Shown here: one piece after another, positions 23,651 through 34,855 of the stretch
Position numbering within the stretch: position 1 is the first letter of the stretch
How the letters are laid out: each line of letters starts with the position of its first letter
DNA from: Chamaelirium japonicum
Lineage: Eukaryota > Streptophyta > Magnoliopsida > Liliales > Melanthiaceae
Reading direction: 5' to 3'
Length of the DNA: 64,000 nt
Assembly (NCBI GenBank): GCA_947650365.1
Contig: OX393549.1
Span: forward strand, 98,985,516-99,049,515
Notes under the pieces: model-generated
Seen by the model: only the letters and a program-made list of their open reading frames with translations
Database searches by the model: none
What the model was told of the DNA's origin: nothing
Program-made: the position numbers and the translations under genes

Positions 23651-24167
23651 AAAACTTTATTCATACGCAAAAAAATATGTAATTAGCCCCCTTTTTCGAT
23701 CAACAAACTTGAACACACCCCATTTTCTATGATCATACCCCATTCTTATCCCAAAAATACCTTTCCCCATCCCCTTAACCCCACCTTGAATAGACCCCAG
23801 TTAAATGACCGGTCTCACCTTGATTATACCCAAATTAAACACCCACTCTCTTGAATATACCCCAATATATGCCCTCATGAGCATACCCCACTCTTAAATA
23901 CACTCAGCGAGGGTGCCGACTCCTCTTCTTTCCCCATTGGTAGAGAATTAGATCTTCTATGGAGGAATTCAGTCGAGAGAATTGGGCGATGGGATCGTCG
24001 AGCCCCGTTGTTGTCGTTATTGTCATTGCTGATGACGATGATGCCCCTTATTTAAAGGGTTTTGTATTTAAGTTAGGTATTAATTGGGATGTGGGGTACA
24101 AAATAAGGGTATAATATGTATTTAAAAAACTATGAGTAAGTTATTGAGAAACGAATGGGAGACAGTT
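23651..24167. mobile_element. MITE family M2, copy B (right end lost)
   Basis: The left terminal repeat (AAAACTTTATTCATACG) and interior match 32202-32780. The right terminal repeat is missing after GAATGGGAGACAG. A short coding-like stretch is not conserved. Confidence 0.65.
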
Positions 24168-24486
24168 TTTTTTTACAAGTTATCCAAATCCTCCAAATTT
24201 TCATTATTTTGCACCAAACACCCTATATATATATGAAAAGTGCATGCAATGTTTGATATATATAAAATAATTTGTCAAAAGTTTGGATGGTTTTTTATAA
24301 AAATGCAGAATTTTTTATTCCTTCAGAGCCTTCGAAGGACCTCTGTTGTATGTGGAGGTCTTCGGAGGTTCACGTAGGACTTCAGAGTTCCGTTCGGAGC
24401 CGATTGGAGCGGAGAAATCGTCCGCCTTTAGATCTCCGCTCGGAGCCTGTTGGAGATGCTCTTAGCAACTCGCGTTTTTTTTTTTT

Positions 24487-24816
24487 TTTTAAAGAATCCG
24501 TTTCCATATTCTTTCCATTAGACCATCAGGTAGTGTGATATCTGTACTAAAGAAAGAGGACTCTTCCAACAGAACTGAATTGTTAGAACTTTTTTCTTTC
24601 TCTAGGCTTTTTGTTTCCTCTTGAAAATAAAAAAAAGGGGGCAGCAGAACGTTTCAAGTCAAGCCGTCCCACCTACCCAAAAAAGAACAGGTCAAGTCGT
24701 CCCAACTCTCTCTCTCTCTCTCTCTCTCTACCCAACTCTCTCTCTCTCTCTCTACATATACGAAGGCCAACTAAATCCTGAAACTTGTGCGGGATTCTCT
24801 CTTTAATTCTCACTCG
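24487..24816 (+). promoter_or_regulatory. 5' flank and leader of the intact LRR receptor kinase
   Basis: This region is shared with remnants at 21838, 58262 and 61380. It has an A-rich block (24627-24642) and a CT-rich tract (24706-24753) just upstream of the start codon. CT tracts in this position are common in plant 5' leaders. I do not call a TATA box. Confidence 0.5.
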
Positions 24817-27800
24817 ATGGATCATTTCTCACTTCATTCACTTCCTCTCATCCTTCTCTCTTTCTATGCAACCTCATTGCTTATCTCTTCTGCTACTACT
24901 ACTGCTACTGCAGTTCCTGTCCTGAATGGAAACAAAACCACCACCGACCCCCGGCTCGCCCTCCTCTCCTTCAAGTCCCTGCTGTCCGACCCGCTCGGAT
25001 CCTTGGCCTCTTGGAACGACAACGGATCCCTTCATTACTGCATGTGGCGAGGTGTCACGTGCGGCCGGCGACACCCGCAGCAAGTGGTAGCCTTGGACCT
25101 CGCCTCCCTCGGCCTTGTCGGTACCATATCACCCATCATATCCAACCTCACCTTCCTCAGGAGGCTCCACCTCCCGGACAACCAGCTGCACGGACGCATC
25201 CCCGAAGAGTTTGGGCGTCTGTCCCGGCTTCGACACCTCAACCTCAGTATGAATGGTCTCCAAGGTGAAATCCCGGCCGCCCTCTCTCACTCCTCTCATC
25301 TCCAGGTCATCAGCTTGAGGTTGAACAGGCTCACCGGTGAGATTCCATCCAATCTCACCCGCTGCTTCAACCTTCGAATCCTCACCTTAAAAGACAACAT
25401 GCTCGATGGCGAGATCCCCACCGACATCGGCTCCCTTCCGATGCTCCAGCTCCTGAGCCTGGGCCGTAACAATCTCAACGGCCACATCCCTCCATTGCTG
25501 GGGAGCAGCCCTTCGCTCACTGTCGTTGAGCTATTCAACAACAGTCTCACCGGAGGCATCCCACCTTTTCTCGCAAACAGTTCCACCCTCCAAGTGCTCG
25601 GTCTGCAGGGCAACAATCTCACAGGAGGCATCCCACCTTCGCTTGGCAACACCACCTCCCTTGTCGAACTCAGTGTAAACACTAATAGTCTGACAGGGGG
25701 CATTCCGCCGTTCTTGGCAAGCCCCTCCCGGCTTGGCCTTCTGGATTTCTCGAGAAACTATCTCACAGGAGGTATCCCGCCCTCATTAGGGAACCTCTCC
25801 TCACTCCAACACCTTAACCTAGCCGTCAATAACTTGGAAGGAAGCATCCCGGAAAGCCTTGGTAACTTCCCCAACATGCTAGAACTGGATCTAGGGCTAA
25901 ACAGATTGTCAAACAGAGTCCCTTCTTCTCTTTATAACCTCTCAACCATCACACTCCTTGATGCCCAAATCAACAGCCTCTCTGGGACACTCCCACCAGA
26001 CTTGGGCCTCACCCTTCCTAATCTCAAGATTCTTGCGATGGGTACAAACAAATTCGAAGGCCCTCTTCCAACTTCATTACCCAATGCTTCCAGGCTTGAA
26101 ACTATTGATTTAAGCGATAATTCATTGAGTGGAACAATCCCTTCCAACCTGGGATCCCTTCGAAAACTAAGGATATTGGATATCGGGTGGAATCAGCTCC
26201 GAGCCCATGAATGGAGCTTCCTCTCTTCCTTGACCAACTGCAGCCTCCTGGAGTGGCTGTACTTACACGACAATAAGATTGGGGGAGCATTGCCGAGCTC
26301 GGTAGGTGACCTTTCCACACGACTTCAAGGGCTAGCGATACGAAAGAATCAGATATCCGGTACCATTCCAGCAGACATAGGGAACCTCGTCAGCCTGACC
26401 ATTCTCGATATGAGTCAAAACCTTCTCGTCGGGAGCATCCCTGCTGCCATTGGAGAGCTTCGGAAATTGCAAGATCTGGGCTTGGATAAAAATTCTCTTT
26501 CAGGGCCAATCCCAGATGCTATTGGCAACCTTGACCAGTTGAACTATCTTTATCTGCAAGAAAACGAGTTGAGCGGTGTCATACCTGCAAGCATTGGAGG
26601 CTGCAAAGGTCTGGAATTACTTGACCTTTCTCTCAATGCGCTTGGAGGAACCATACCGAGGGAGCTGCTTACTCTTCCGTCTCTTTCGCGATACATGGAC
26701 CTATCACATAATTCTCTCGTTGGGTCCATACCAACGGAAGTGGGTCACCTGATCAACCTTGGGGGCTTGGATGTTTCAGAGAACCGGTTGTCCGGTGATA
26801 TTCCTCCTACCCTCGGTGCTTGTCAGCTCTTGGAACAACTAAATATGGAGGGCAACCTCTTTGAAGGAAGCATCCCTCCAACTTTCATTGGTTTGAAGGG
26901 TCTGAAGGACCTAGATCTATCACGTAACAATTTGTCTGGACGAATCCCAGATTTTCTCGGGTCCTTTACTTCCCTGCACTCCCTTAATCTATCCTTCAAT
27001 GATTTTGAGGGTGAAATTCCGAGTGGCGGCGTGTTCAGCAATGCGAGTGAGATCTCTGTTCTTGGGAACAAGAAGCTTTGTGGGGGTTATCCAAAGCTAC
27101 AACTGCCGTTATGCAGCTCTTCCAATGCCTCCATGCGAACAATTAGTCCCCTTAAAGTAATAGTCCTAGTCGTGAGTGCAGCTATACTCTTATTGCTGTC
27201 TTTTATTGGTATTCTTTATCTGCGGAGGAAGGCGGGCAGTGTTAGAGGCCCATCTCCGGCTTCTACCTTCGAGGGTGAGAGGTACAGAAAGATCTCTTAT
27301 GCTGATATTCACAAAGCTACCGACGGGCTCTCTCCGACCAACTTGGTCGGCACCGGAAGCTTTGGTTCTGTGTACAAAGGAAAGATAGGCTCCTATGAAG
27401 GTATTGTTGCTGTGAAGGTACTCAACCTTTACCGGAAAGGAGCTTCCAAGAGTTTCACCGCTGAATGTGAAGCCTTGAGAAGCATACGGCACAGGAATCT
27501 CATCAAGATCATATCTGTATGCTCAAGTGTGGACCATAGAGGTAATGATTTCAAAGCTTTGGTTTTTGAATACAAGCCTAATGGGAGCCTAGAGAAGTGG
27601 TTGCACCCAGTAGCTGGCCCCGAGCGTCCTCAGCCACAGAAGTTGACCCTGATTCAGAGGTTGAACATAGCCATCGATGTAGCTTCCGCACTAGATTATC
27701 TTCACCACTGCTGCCAGCCACCGGTGGTCCACTGTGATCTAAAGCCGAGCAACATTCTTCTCGACGATGATATGATGGCCCATGTGGGGGACTTTGGCCT

Positions 27801-29260
27801 GGCTAAGTTCCTCACAGAATCCAATTCTGCGGCATCTAAGAACTCAACTAGCTCAATTGGCGTCAAAGGTTCCGTTGGATACGTTGCACCGGGTACGTAT
27901 GAGTCCATAAAATTCTTCCATTATTGTCTACCTGGATTAACATGCATGATTCAATTTATCAATATAATGTAAACTAGTATGAAACCCCAGCGATGCACGG
28001 GCTCTATTCACTCATCCGAGGTATAATAACTAGCCATGATTTGCACCTCCGACTGAATCGACTCATGTGCAGTCCAGGGGGCTCCAAGTGGAGGGACCTT
28101 GGCTCCCTTGTGGTGAGTTCACGGCTCCTAAGTTTTGTTTTAGTATTATCGTATATATAGGTTTATATCTGACAAACATGATAATTAGCCTATTACATGA
28201 GTCTAACAATTTGCATTCAATTAAATAATATACCCTCCACATATTATTTTTGTGTAATGCAAGAGGATAATATGATTTAAGGCAAATTGGTCTACAACCC
28301 TTCAAACATATTGTGTTTAACGTTAGGTCCTACCTTTTGGAAAATGTCAAAATTTCCCCTATATGCAGTTAGTTGTACAGGGAAATCACATGAAGATCGA
28401 GTAACGTACACACCGCTAATAAAGAGTAACCTTTATTTAAAAGCACATTTCACTATAGCTGATACAATGATTTCACTATAGCAGCTACAATAATTTCACT
28501 GTAGCCGCTACAATTATATAATTCTAACTGCTATAGTAATTTCACTGTAGCCGATACATTGATTTCACTATTGCAAAGAGTAACAATCGGCTACATTGAT
28601 TTTACTCTTATATGTGATTGTTACTCTTCAATGTAATTTTAGGATTAGGGGTAGTTTTGTCATTTAAAGAGGAGAAAAGTCAACGAAGGACTTGCTATAA
28701 ATGCATCTTTTCAGGAGGGACCTGGTGCAAAACTATATCTTTGTTTGTCCTTTTCACCAAAAGAATTTGTTGTCAGGGACCTAACACTAAGTCACTCTGT
28801 AATTTGTCACCCATGTTCAACCTTCTTCAAACTAATGTATGAATTCATTGCAGAGTATGGGATCAACGGCCAAGTCTCCACCCAGGGTGATGTGTACAGC
28901 TTTGGAATACTGCTGCTAGAGATGATGATCGGAAAGAAACCTACTGATGAAATGTTTAAAGATGGTTTGACCATTCGGAGATATGTGGAGATGGTTTCTC
29001 TAGAAGATGTTACGAAAATTTTGGATCCACAACTGGATTTGGGAGACGAAGGGGAAACAGCTAATGATAACATCATAAACAAGAGCATTACTAGAGAAAG
29101 AAGCACAAGATGCATATACTCCTTGATTCGAATCGGGCTCTTATGTTCAAATGATGCACCACGAGAACGAATGGAGATGAAAGATGTCGCCAATGAAATC
29201 CATACAATCAAGGTGTTGTTTTCAATGGCTGAAGTTACGGTGGGAGGAAGTACAGTCTGA
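24817..29260 (+). CDS. LRR receptor-like kinase, non-RD, Xa21/EFR type (join 24817-27892, 28854-29260)
   Basis: A 1160-residue plasma-membrane receptor. The start is ATG at 24817; an in-frame GTG upstream is not a eukaryotic start. The order is: signal peptide (hydrophobic to ~residue 30), LRRNT with WRGVTCG, 27 LRRs of the LxxLxLxxNxLxGxIP plant type, a short cap, one transmembrane helix (VIVLVVSAAILLLLSFIGIL, ~residues 785-804) followed by RRK, then a Ser/Thr kinase. Kinase motifs are GTGSFGSVYKG, VAVKV, HCDLKPSN and DFGLA. HCD in place of HRD makes it a non-RD kinase, typical of pattern-recognition immune receptors. The intron is phase 1 (GT at 27893, AG at 28853), as in Xa21/EFR relatives, and restores APEYG. 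No stop or frameshift is seen. 27 repeats is long for the family. The ligand is unknown. Confidence 0.93.
27893..28853 (+). other. Intron of the LRR receptor kinase, with inserted M1 MITE
   Basis: Donor GTACGT at 27893 and acceptor TTGCAG ending at 28853. Most of its right half (28290-28802) is an M1 MITE in reverse orientation, whose end lies within ~50 bases of the acceptor. Reading through the intron from exon 1 meets a stop at 27972. Confidence 0.85.
28290..28802. mobile_element. MITE family M1, intronic copy (reversed)
   Basis: The reverse complement starts GACTTAGTGTTAGGTCCC and matches 22954-23625 for several hundred bases, with TTTCACTATAGC motifs inside. Confidence 0.7.
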
Positions 29261-29344
29261 TCAAAGAACAAAGTATGGGATTGGCGGCCAAGTCTCCTCT
29301 ATTCCCACTATTGTGCTCCTGGCTGTAATTGTTTGGCTTCGATC

Positions 29345-31400
29345 TCATCAAGTTCTAGTAAGAAGAGGGAGTGGGTGAACCAATTTATGTTGATTCAACT
29401 TGTGTGGACATTATCTTTTACTTATTAATATACTGGTAGGGGTCTACGCCGAAACCCCCCTCATTCACTGATATGGATTTCTCAAAAAAAATAAAAATGA
29501 TGGGGCATTTGGTTTGCACACATCCCGATTCATGATGCAACTCAATCTTGAAATCGATCACTCTATTTCTAATTGTCATAGGGGTTGCTTGACTGTACTA
29601 ATTTTGATGTTGCAGAGGTGATCGACACTTAAACTTGTCGATCTAAACACATCAATATTGACAATATAGCATAGTTATATCAACTATAGCATATACTTTG
29701 ATATGTATTTATGCAATGCAGGTAAATAAAGAGAAGTAAGAAAACTATGCTAAAAAGGATGATTAAGGCTGTCAAAAGAGTCAGAGGCATCAACCAGCTA
29801 GAAAGGAGTTCGAGGAGCTCATCACAAGGGAACACTAGATTTCCACCCAAGCACATTTGAATTCTGCCTAGGCATTATTTTCGCCTGGGCATATTCAAAT
29901 TCCGCCTTGTCGGAACTTCAATTATTGATGACGAAGCAAAGCGGATGATCATGAGGATTTCCAACAGTACTAACCAGCAGTTATTATAACCGCTCAGGCA
30001 GTTACCATAACCGCCTGAGTGGAATTCCGAAAAGATGCGTACGGACAAACCATCCAACCAGGCTCTACAAATACCCCTTTGTATCAATTATGAAAAAAGT
30101 TTTGGATGGGAGAAAGTTCAGTAGTCCAAATTCAAGAGAGAGATCCACACTCAAGGAGGGAGAAAGGAGAGTAGAGAGGGTACCCCAAGTACACATGGTG
30201 TCATCTTCCCCTACCCTTTGTTCCATCAACTTGAGTATGGCTGGCTAAGTATATCTAGGGTTCCAGAGGAACCCTAGCGATGTATCTTCACAACTTTCTC
30301 AATGATATATGACAAACTTGAGATTGATGCATGATTTGAGTCCATTCTCTTAATGAATTATTAATGTTTTACTTATATATTAAATTGTGATATATCTATA
30401 ATATTATGTACATCATATAGGTTGTGTGTTCGCCCTCCTATATGATTATCATGCATCGTTTTAATTTTTAAGTTCTATACTATAACCTTGCATGGGTTAT
30501 ACTCAGGCAAGGTAATCAGTGACACGGTTGTACGAAGTCTCGGATGGTCCATAGACTGGACAATATAGATCTTGAATGTTCTATGTTATAACCTTGCATA
30601 GGTCATACTCAAGCAAGGAAATCAGTGACGCTGTTGTACGAAGCCTCGGACGGTCCATAGTAAAGGAAAATTATTGGTTTCAAGACGAACAATCTGTGCA
30701 TCCTGATTATTTTCAGATAGACATCATCAGCTCCTCGAGCGAAACCGAATGAAAAAAACAATCTGAAGCCAAACAATTACAGTCAAGAGCATGATCACTG
30801 CAACAGAGGAGAGCAAGTACATGTACGAGCAACTGCCTCTCTTTTGCACCCTCTTGATCGCACTCAAACCGTGTACTAGTTTTTGTGGATCCCGATATCA
30901 AAGACGGATCAATTGTAGCAGATGATTAATATATACCAGTTCGTTCCAGCAGGGACGGAAGATTAATGTTCTTTTAAACCAATATTAGGATTACAAAATA
31001 GATTTAGGGCTATCACTAAAACTATTAATAAAATTAAACTAATTTAGAGAGATAATCTTATAAATAAAGACTAAGGTTACAGAGCTGCCTCTAGTGATGA
31101 TAAAATATCTTTCTTTCAAAACGAAAAATAGAACGATTACTAGTGTAGATTGCATCAAGATTTCTTTAAAACCATCTAGAGTGATCTAATTCAACGTCCT
31201 CAATCCAAAGATAACGTTGAGGATAGAACAAATTATTCTTGTTCCATTATAACATCCTTAATCCAAAGGTAATAAAGTAATAAGTTCTTAACACATACCC
31301 TAATCTAAGCTTATATGTGAATAAATTAAAACTGATTCTGAATAATCTTGATTCAATCCACACTAGTGAACCAAGTTCTATGTCGTCCAAACTATGACGA
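29345..31400 (+). repeat. Receptor-kinase downstream block, copy C, partly inverted
   Basis: It follows the intact kinase. 29366-29618 matches block A without the Cassandra insertion (empty site near 29497-29503) but with a short LINE-tail-like piece near 29437-29500. 29619-30660 is the same solo LTR as in A. From 30661 to about 31400 the sequence is the reverse complement of A's 19375-20180, so the LTR's right end and flank are inverted here. Confidence 0.75.
30661..31400 (-). repeat. Inverted segment of block C
   Basis: This is the reverse complement of 19375-20180, including the LTR terminus (GATCGCACTC near 30867) and the flanking GGGTGCAAAAG. It ends in a 13-bp palindromic pair around GTCGTCCAAACTATGACGAC (31382-31401), which probably marks the breakpoint. 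Confidence 0.7.
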
Positions 31401-31404
31401 CATA

Positions 31405-32020
31405 GAACTTGGTTTCCATGATCAAATGCGACAACTCCTCACTTGGTGGGATCAAGAAAACGAACTTGGAGGCCATGAGCTTAGGTCGAGGGAGTGGGTA
31501 ACCAAATTTATGCTGATTTGATTTGCGGGGGCATTTGGTTTGCACACTTCCGGGGTCATGATGCAACTCAATCTTGAAATCAATCACTCTTAATTAGCTT
31601 CGCGGTTGGAGCTGGTAGTGATGTGTCTTTTTTGTTCGTTTTTTTGTGTAGATTATTGTTTCTTCTGTTTTTTTTTATTTCCCCTTTGGATCTGGGGTCT
31701 GGTGTGTATCTTGTCGGTGAGCGAGGTCTGTCTCTGCCGGAGGCAGCGTCTTGTGTTTCCTTTTTTTAGGGTTTTTGGTGTACCAGTCGTGGCACTTCCC
31801 CCCCGAGGTGTACTTGTGCACACCGGACGTCGATCTCTTATGCTTGCGCTGCCATGTGGCGCTCGTGGAGATCCGGTTGAGATCCCCCCTTGTTATTGAA
31901 TACCAAAAAAAAGAAAAAATGATCACAGTTTACATGGTAACCTAATCGTTATAGGGGTTGCTTGACTGCACTAGTTGGATGCAGTAGAGGGTGCAAAAGA
32001 GATTGGCGATCCTGAACAAG
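31405..32020 (+). repeat. Receptor-kinase downstream block, copy D
   Basis: It matches copy B, including the poly(A) retroposon (31591-31919). It lacks the solo LTR. Confidence 0.75.
31591..31919 (+). mobile_element. Short retroposon with poly(A) tail, copy in D
   Basis: It has the same insertion site and sequence family as 22312-22661 and ends TTGTTATTGAATACC plus an A-rich tail. Confidence 0.65.
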
Positions 32021-32021
32021 C

Positions 32022-32185
32022 GCAATGATTTTCTTGTATAGTTGCATATAGGGGTAAAATGATTAGTTTCCAAACGGTTTAAGGGTATAATGGACTTATT
32101 CCAAACGGAAGGACCTAGTGCAAAACCATCTTGTTGTCTTTTCTTATTCCTATACCAATCTGTTGTTAGAGACCTTAGGCACATT
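32022..32185. mobile_element. MITE family M1, partial copy D
   Basis: Only the right third remains (from ATGATTTTCTTGTATAG to GACCTTAGGCACA). Confidence 0.55.
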
Positions 32186-32201
32186 ACCTCTTTCTTTTGG
32201 A

Positions 32202-32780
32202 AAAATTTTATTCATACGCCAAAATATATAATTAGCCCCCTTTTTCTACAAACTTGAACACACCCCATTTTCTTTGATCATACTCCATTCTTATCCCAAA
32301 AATACCTTTCCCCCTTAACCCCACCATGAATAGACCCCAGTTAAATGATCGGTCCCACCTTGATTATACCCAAATTAAACACCCACTCTCTTGAATATAC
32401 CCCAATTATATGCCCTCATGAGCATACCCCACCCTTAAATACACTCAACGAGGGTGCCGACTTCTCTTCTTTCCCCATTGGTAGAGGGTTAAATCTCCTA
32501 TAGAGGAATTCAGTCGGGGGAATTGGGCGATGGGATCGTCGAGCCCCATTGTTGTTGTTGTTGCCGTTGCTGATGACGCCACAAGCACCGCCACTGGTTC
32601 CTTCTCAAATAGCAACCGATACCCCTTATTTAAAGGGTTCTGTATTTAAGTTGGGTATTAGTTGGGATGTAGGGTACAAAATAAGGGTATAATAGGTATT
32701 TAAAAATCTCTGAGTAAGTTATTGAGAAACGAATGGGAGACGGGGGGTGATTATAGATTTTTGGGGTATGAATAAAAATT
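32202..32780. mobile_element. MITE family M2, copy D, complete (579 bp)
   Basis: Terminal inverted repeats are about 40 bases at each end (AAAATTTTATTCATACG / GGTATGAATAAAAATT). The interior has imperfect repeats of an AATATACCCCAATTA-like motif. It is the best reference copy in the window. Confidence 0.75.
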
Positions 32781-32829
32781 GGGGGAGTTGGTGAAAACTC
32801 CTTTTGATTTATTGATTCGTTTTTTACCC

Positions 32830-34190
32830 CTAAAAAAGAAAAGGAGCAACAAATCGAGAGCTCGTAAGTGTGACTGCAAACTTGGGGGTTTGCGACTTAG
32901 CATGATGCATCCTCGACTTAGAAGAAGGGTGCCATCCTTCCTCTATAACAACCTTTCCCTTAGAAGAGGGTGGAATACTCCTTTGGGATAAATCATTCAC
33001 ATTACGAGGGCCAATAGATACTAAGGGCTGCCAAAATTGAACAGTCCTAGCTCTAGCCACTTTAGGGTGTTTAGAACATGTATCACCACTGTGGTCAAAA
33101 CTCTTGCACGCCTTGCATCTCGTGGGGATTCAATCATACTTCACCGGCTGCCAAGGCAAAAATTGGCCCCTATCATTCTGTGCATGAACCCTACCTGGCA
33201 ATGAATCCTCCACATTTATCTCCACACAAATCCGTGCAAATTGGGCTCTAGTACCTCCCGCTGTCACTTGATCCATATAGACAGGAGTCCCGAACACACA
33301 ACCCAATCGGCTTAACATATCTTCAGTCCACAAATCCCCTTATAGATTTGAAAAATTAGCCCAAATTGAAATTTTAGTGACTAGTTCTCTTTCACTACAC
33401 ATACCTCATGCCCACTTCCTCACAATCAGAGGTCGGCCTTCGAAATGCCATATTTTACCTTCCAAGATTAGAAAAAAATCAGACTCGAGCTCGAAACTGA
33501 ACCAAAATACTCCATTCTCCCTTGATAGAATGTCAAGACTTCCCTTGGGTTGCCATGAGTGTAAAATAAAGTCTTTAAGATGGGATAGTAGGGCCTTCTC
33601 CCTAGAACAAATCCCACAAGAGTGTGCGCCCATCTTTTAGCATTCGCGTCTAGTTTTGCTTGCGGACAAATAGCCACTTTTTGCCCTTCTAATATACTCA
33701 GCTCGATGTAGTGCAATTTTAGCTTTTCTCTGGAGGGAGAAGGGGGAGACAAGAGGATGGGGATGGAGCTAGCCCAAGAACGATGGGAGGAGCCCCCACC
33801 CCACATCCCAACCTTCCGGGTTCTCAGAGACGCTCTAGCATTATCCGGTACCGCGGCTTGACCGAGAAACCTGAAGCATCAGACTTGCCGCCCTGGCTTG
33901 GGTTAGGCATTTCTGCAAACACCCGGTATGCACCTGATTCCCCTAAATCCTTCGCACCCTTCAGGAAAACATTCTCAGCTCCCCCGCAATCCAAGGTGCT
34001 AGGAGAAGGTCGAGGGCTGTGTGGGGTACACATGAGAGGGGGAAAATCTGAAGAGGGGCAGCCCAAACTTCACCACTACCATTCGGTCCAACCAACGCTT
34101 AAGCAGCAAGAGTTGAGATGCCTGATTTAGAACCCTTGACCAGGGGGGCGGATCCCCCATGGATGCTCAAGGATCAACACTGTCAGTCTT
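32830..34190 (-). pseudogene. LINE ORF1 (gag-like) remnant: DUF4283 plus CCHC knuckle
   Basis: Minus-strand remains of a plant LINE ORF1, an RNA-binding protein. The DUF4283-like part reads KRWAHTLVGFVLGRRPYYP (33590-33660). The next block is LGCVFGTPVYMD...FARICVEINVE (33190-33310). The zinc knuckle is CKACKSFDHSGDTC (33075-33118). A TGA replaces the Trp codon found at the matching place in the intact ORF1 at 59007 (YDW). Frames change between blocks. No ORF2 is attached. Confidence 0.8.
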
Positions 34191-34198
34191 TGTAGGTG

Positions 34199-34754
34199 GA
34201 GAACAATTTTGTTCCAACCTCCTTATAGAGGTTAGAGCATTCACAACTGTTTTTTTTTTGGTAACATGATTGCACTAAAAAGTCAAAGGGTTACATATCC
34301 ATTAACGATCATCCGTCCAACACGTATAATAACAGGACTGTAGTTGTACTGTGCCCGCAACATCATCTCAGATAGATAATCTGTGTGCCAAACCTTAGCG
34401 ACCCTGGAAGCCCGTGCAAAACCCGCGAGCCAATCTGCCACTGAATTTCCTTCGCGATATATGTGTGAGCATCGAACTTTTGGAAAGAGATGAAGAAGTT
34501 GCTTGCATTCATGACTCTCTCATTGGTCCATTTCAAGGGCTTTTGATCATTTTACCATGATTAATTGCATGAAATGACATGTATTCCCTTAAAGAGGTTA
34601 GAACATTCACGGCTCGCTCAGTGGTCCATTTTAAGGGCTTTTGATCATTTTACCATTATTTATAACTTGAAATGACATGTATGCCCTTGAAACGGACCAA
34701 TGAAAGAGCCGTGAATGTTCCAACCTTTTTAAGGAGGTTGGAACAAAATCGTTC
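34199..34754. mobile_element. MITE with GAGAACNATTTTGTTCC ends, split by a LINE tail
   Basis: The ends at 34199-34248 and 34702-34754 are inverted complements (GAGAAC.ATTTTGTTCCAAC at the tips). Interior parts (CAAGGGCTTTTGATCATTTTACC) occur twice. A LINE 3' end is inserted at ~34247-34504. Confidence 0.7.
34247..34504 (-). pseudogene. LINE 3' end with RNase H C-terminus
   Basis: The minus strand reads HIYREGNSVADWLAGFARAS and continues to a stop, the C-terminal RNase H segment of plant LINE ORF2. The poly(A) appears as a T-run at 34249-34259. GCATTCACAACT (34235-34246) and GCATTCATGACT (34505-34516) are imperfect 12-bp target duplications. Strongly 5'-truncated. Confidence 0.75.
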
Positions 34755-34855
34755 TCTTTATGTTTATTCAATTTGACTAACACAAGTGCCTCACAAGTCT
34801 TTCCTTCTTGTCCACAACATCGGTAATATCTGTCGCACTCGTCACCTCGACTCCT

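Noticed and set aside
24787..24816. Upstream GTG as the start of the receptor kinase
   Set aside because: Plants start at ATG; 24817 gives a proper signal peptide.
27893..27972. Kinase ending at 27972 without a second exon
   Set aside because: The read-through stops right after APG and loses the C-lobe; splicing to 28854 restores APEYG and a full kinase.
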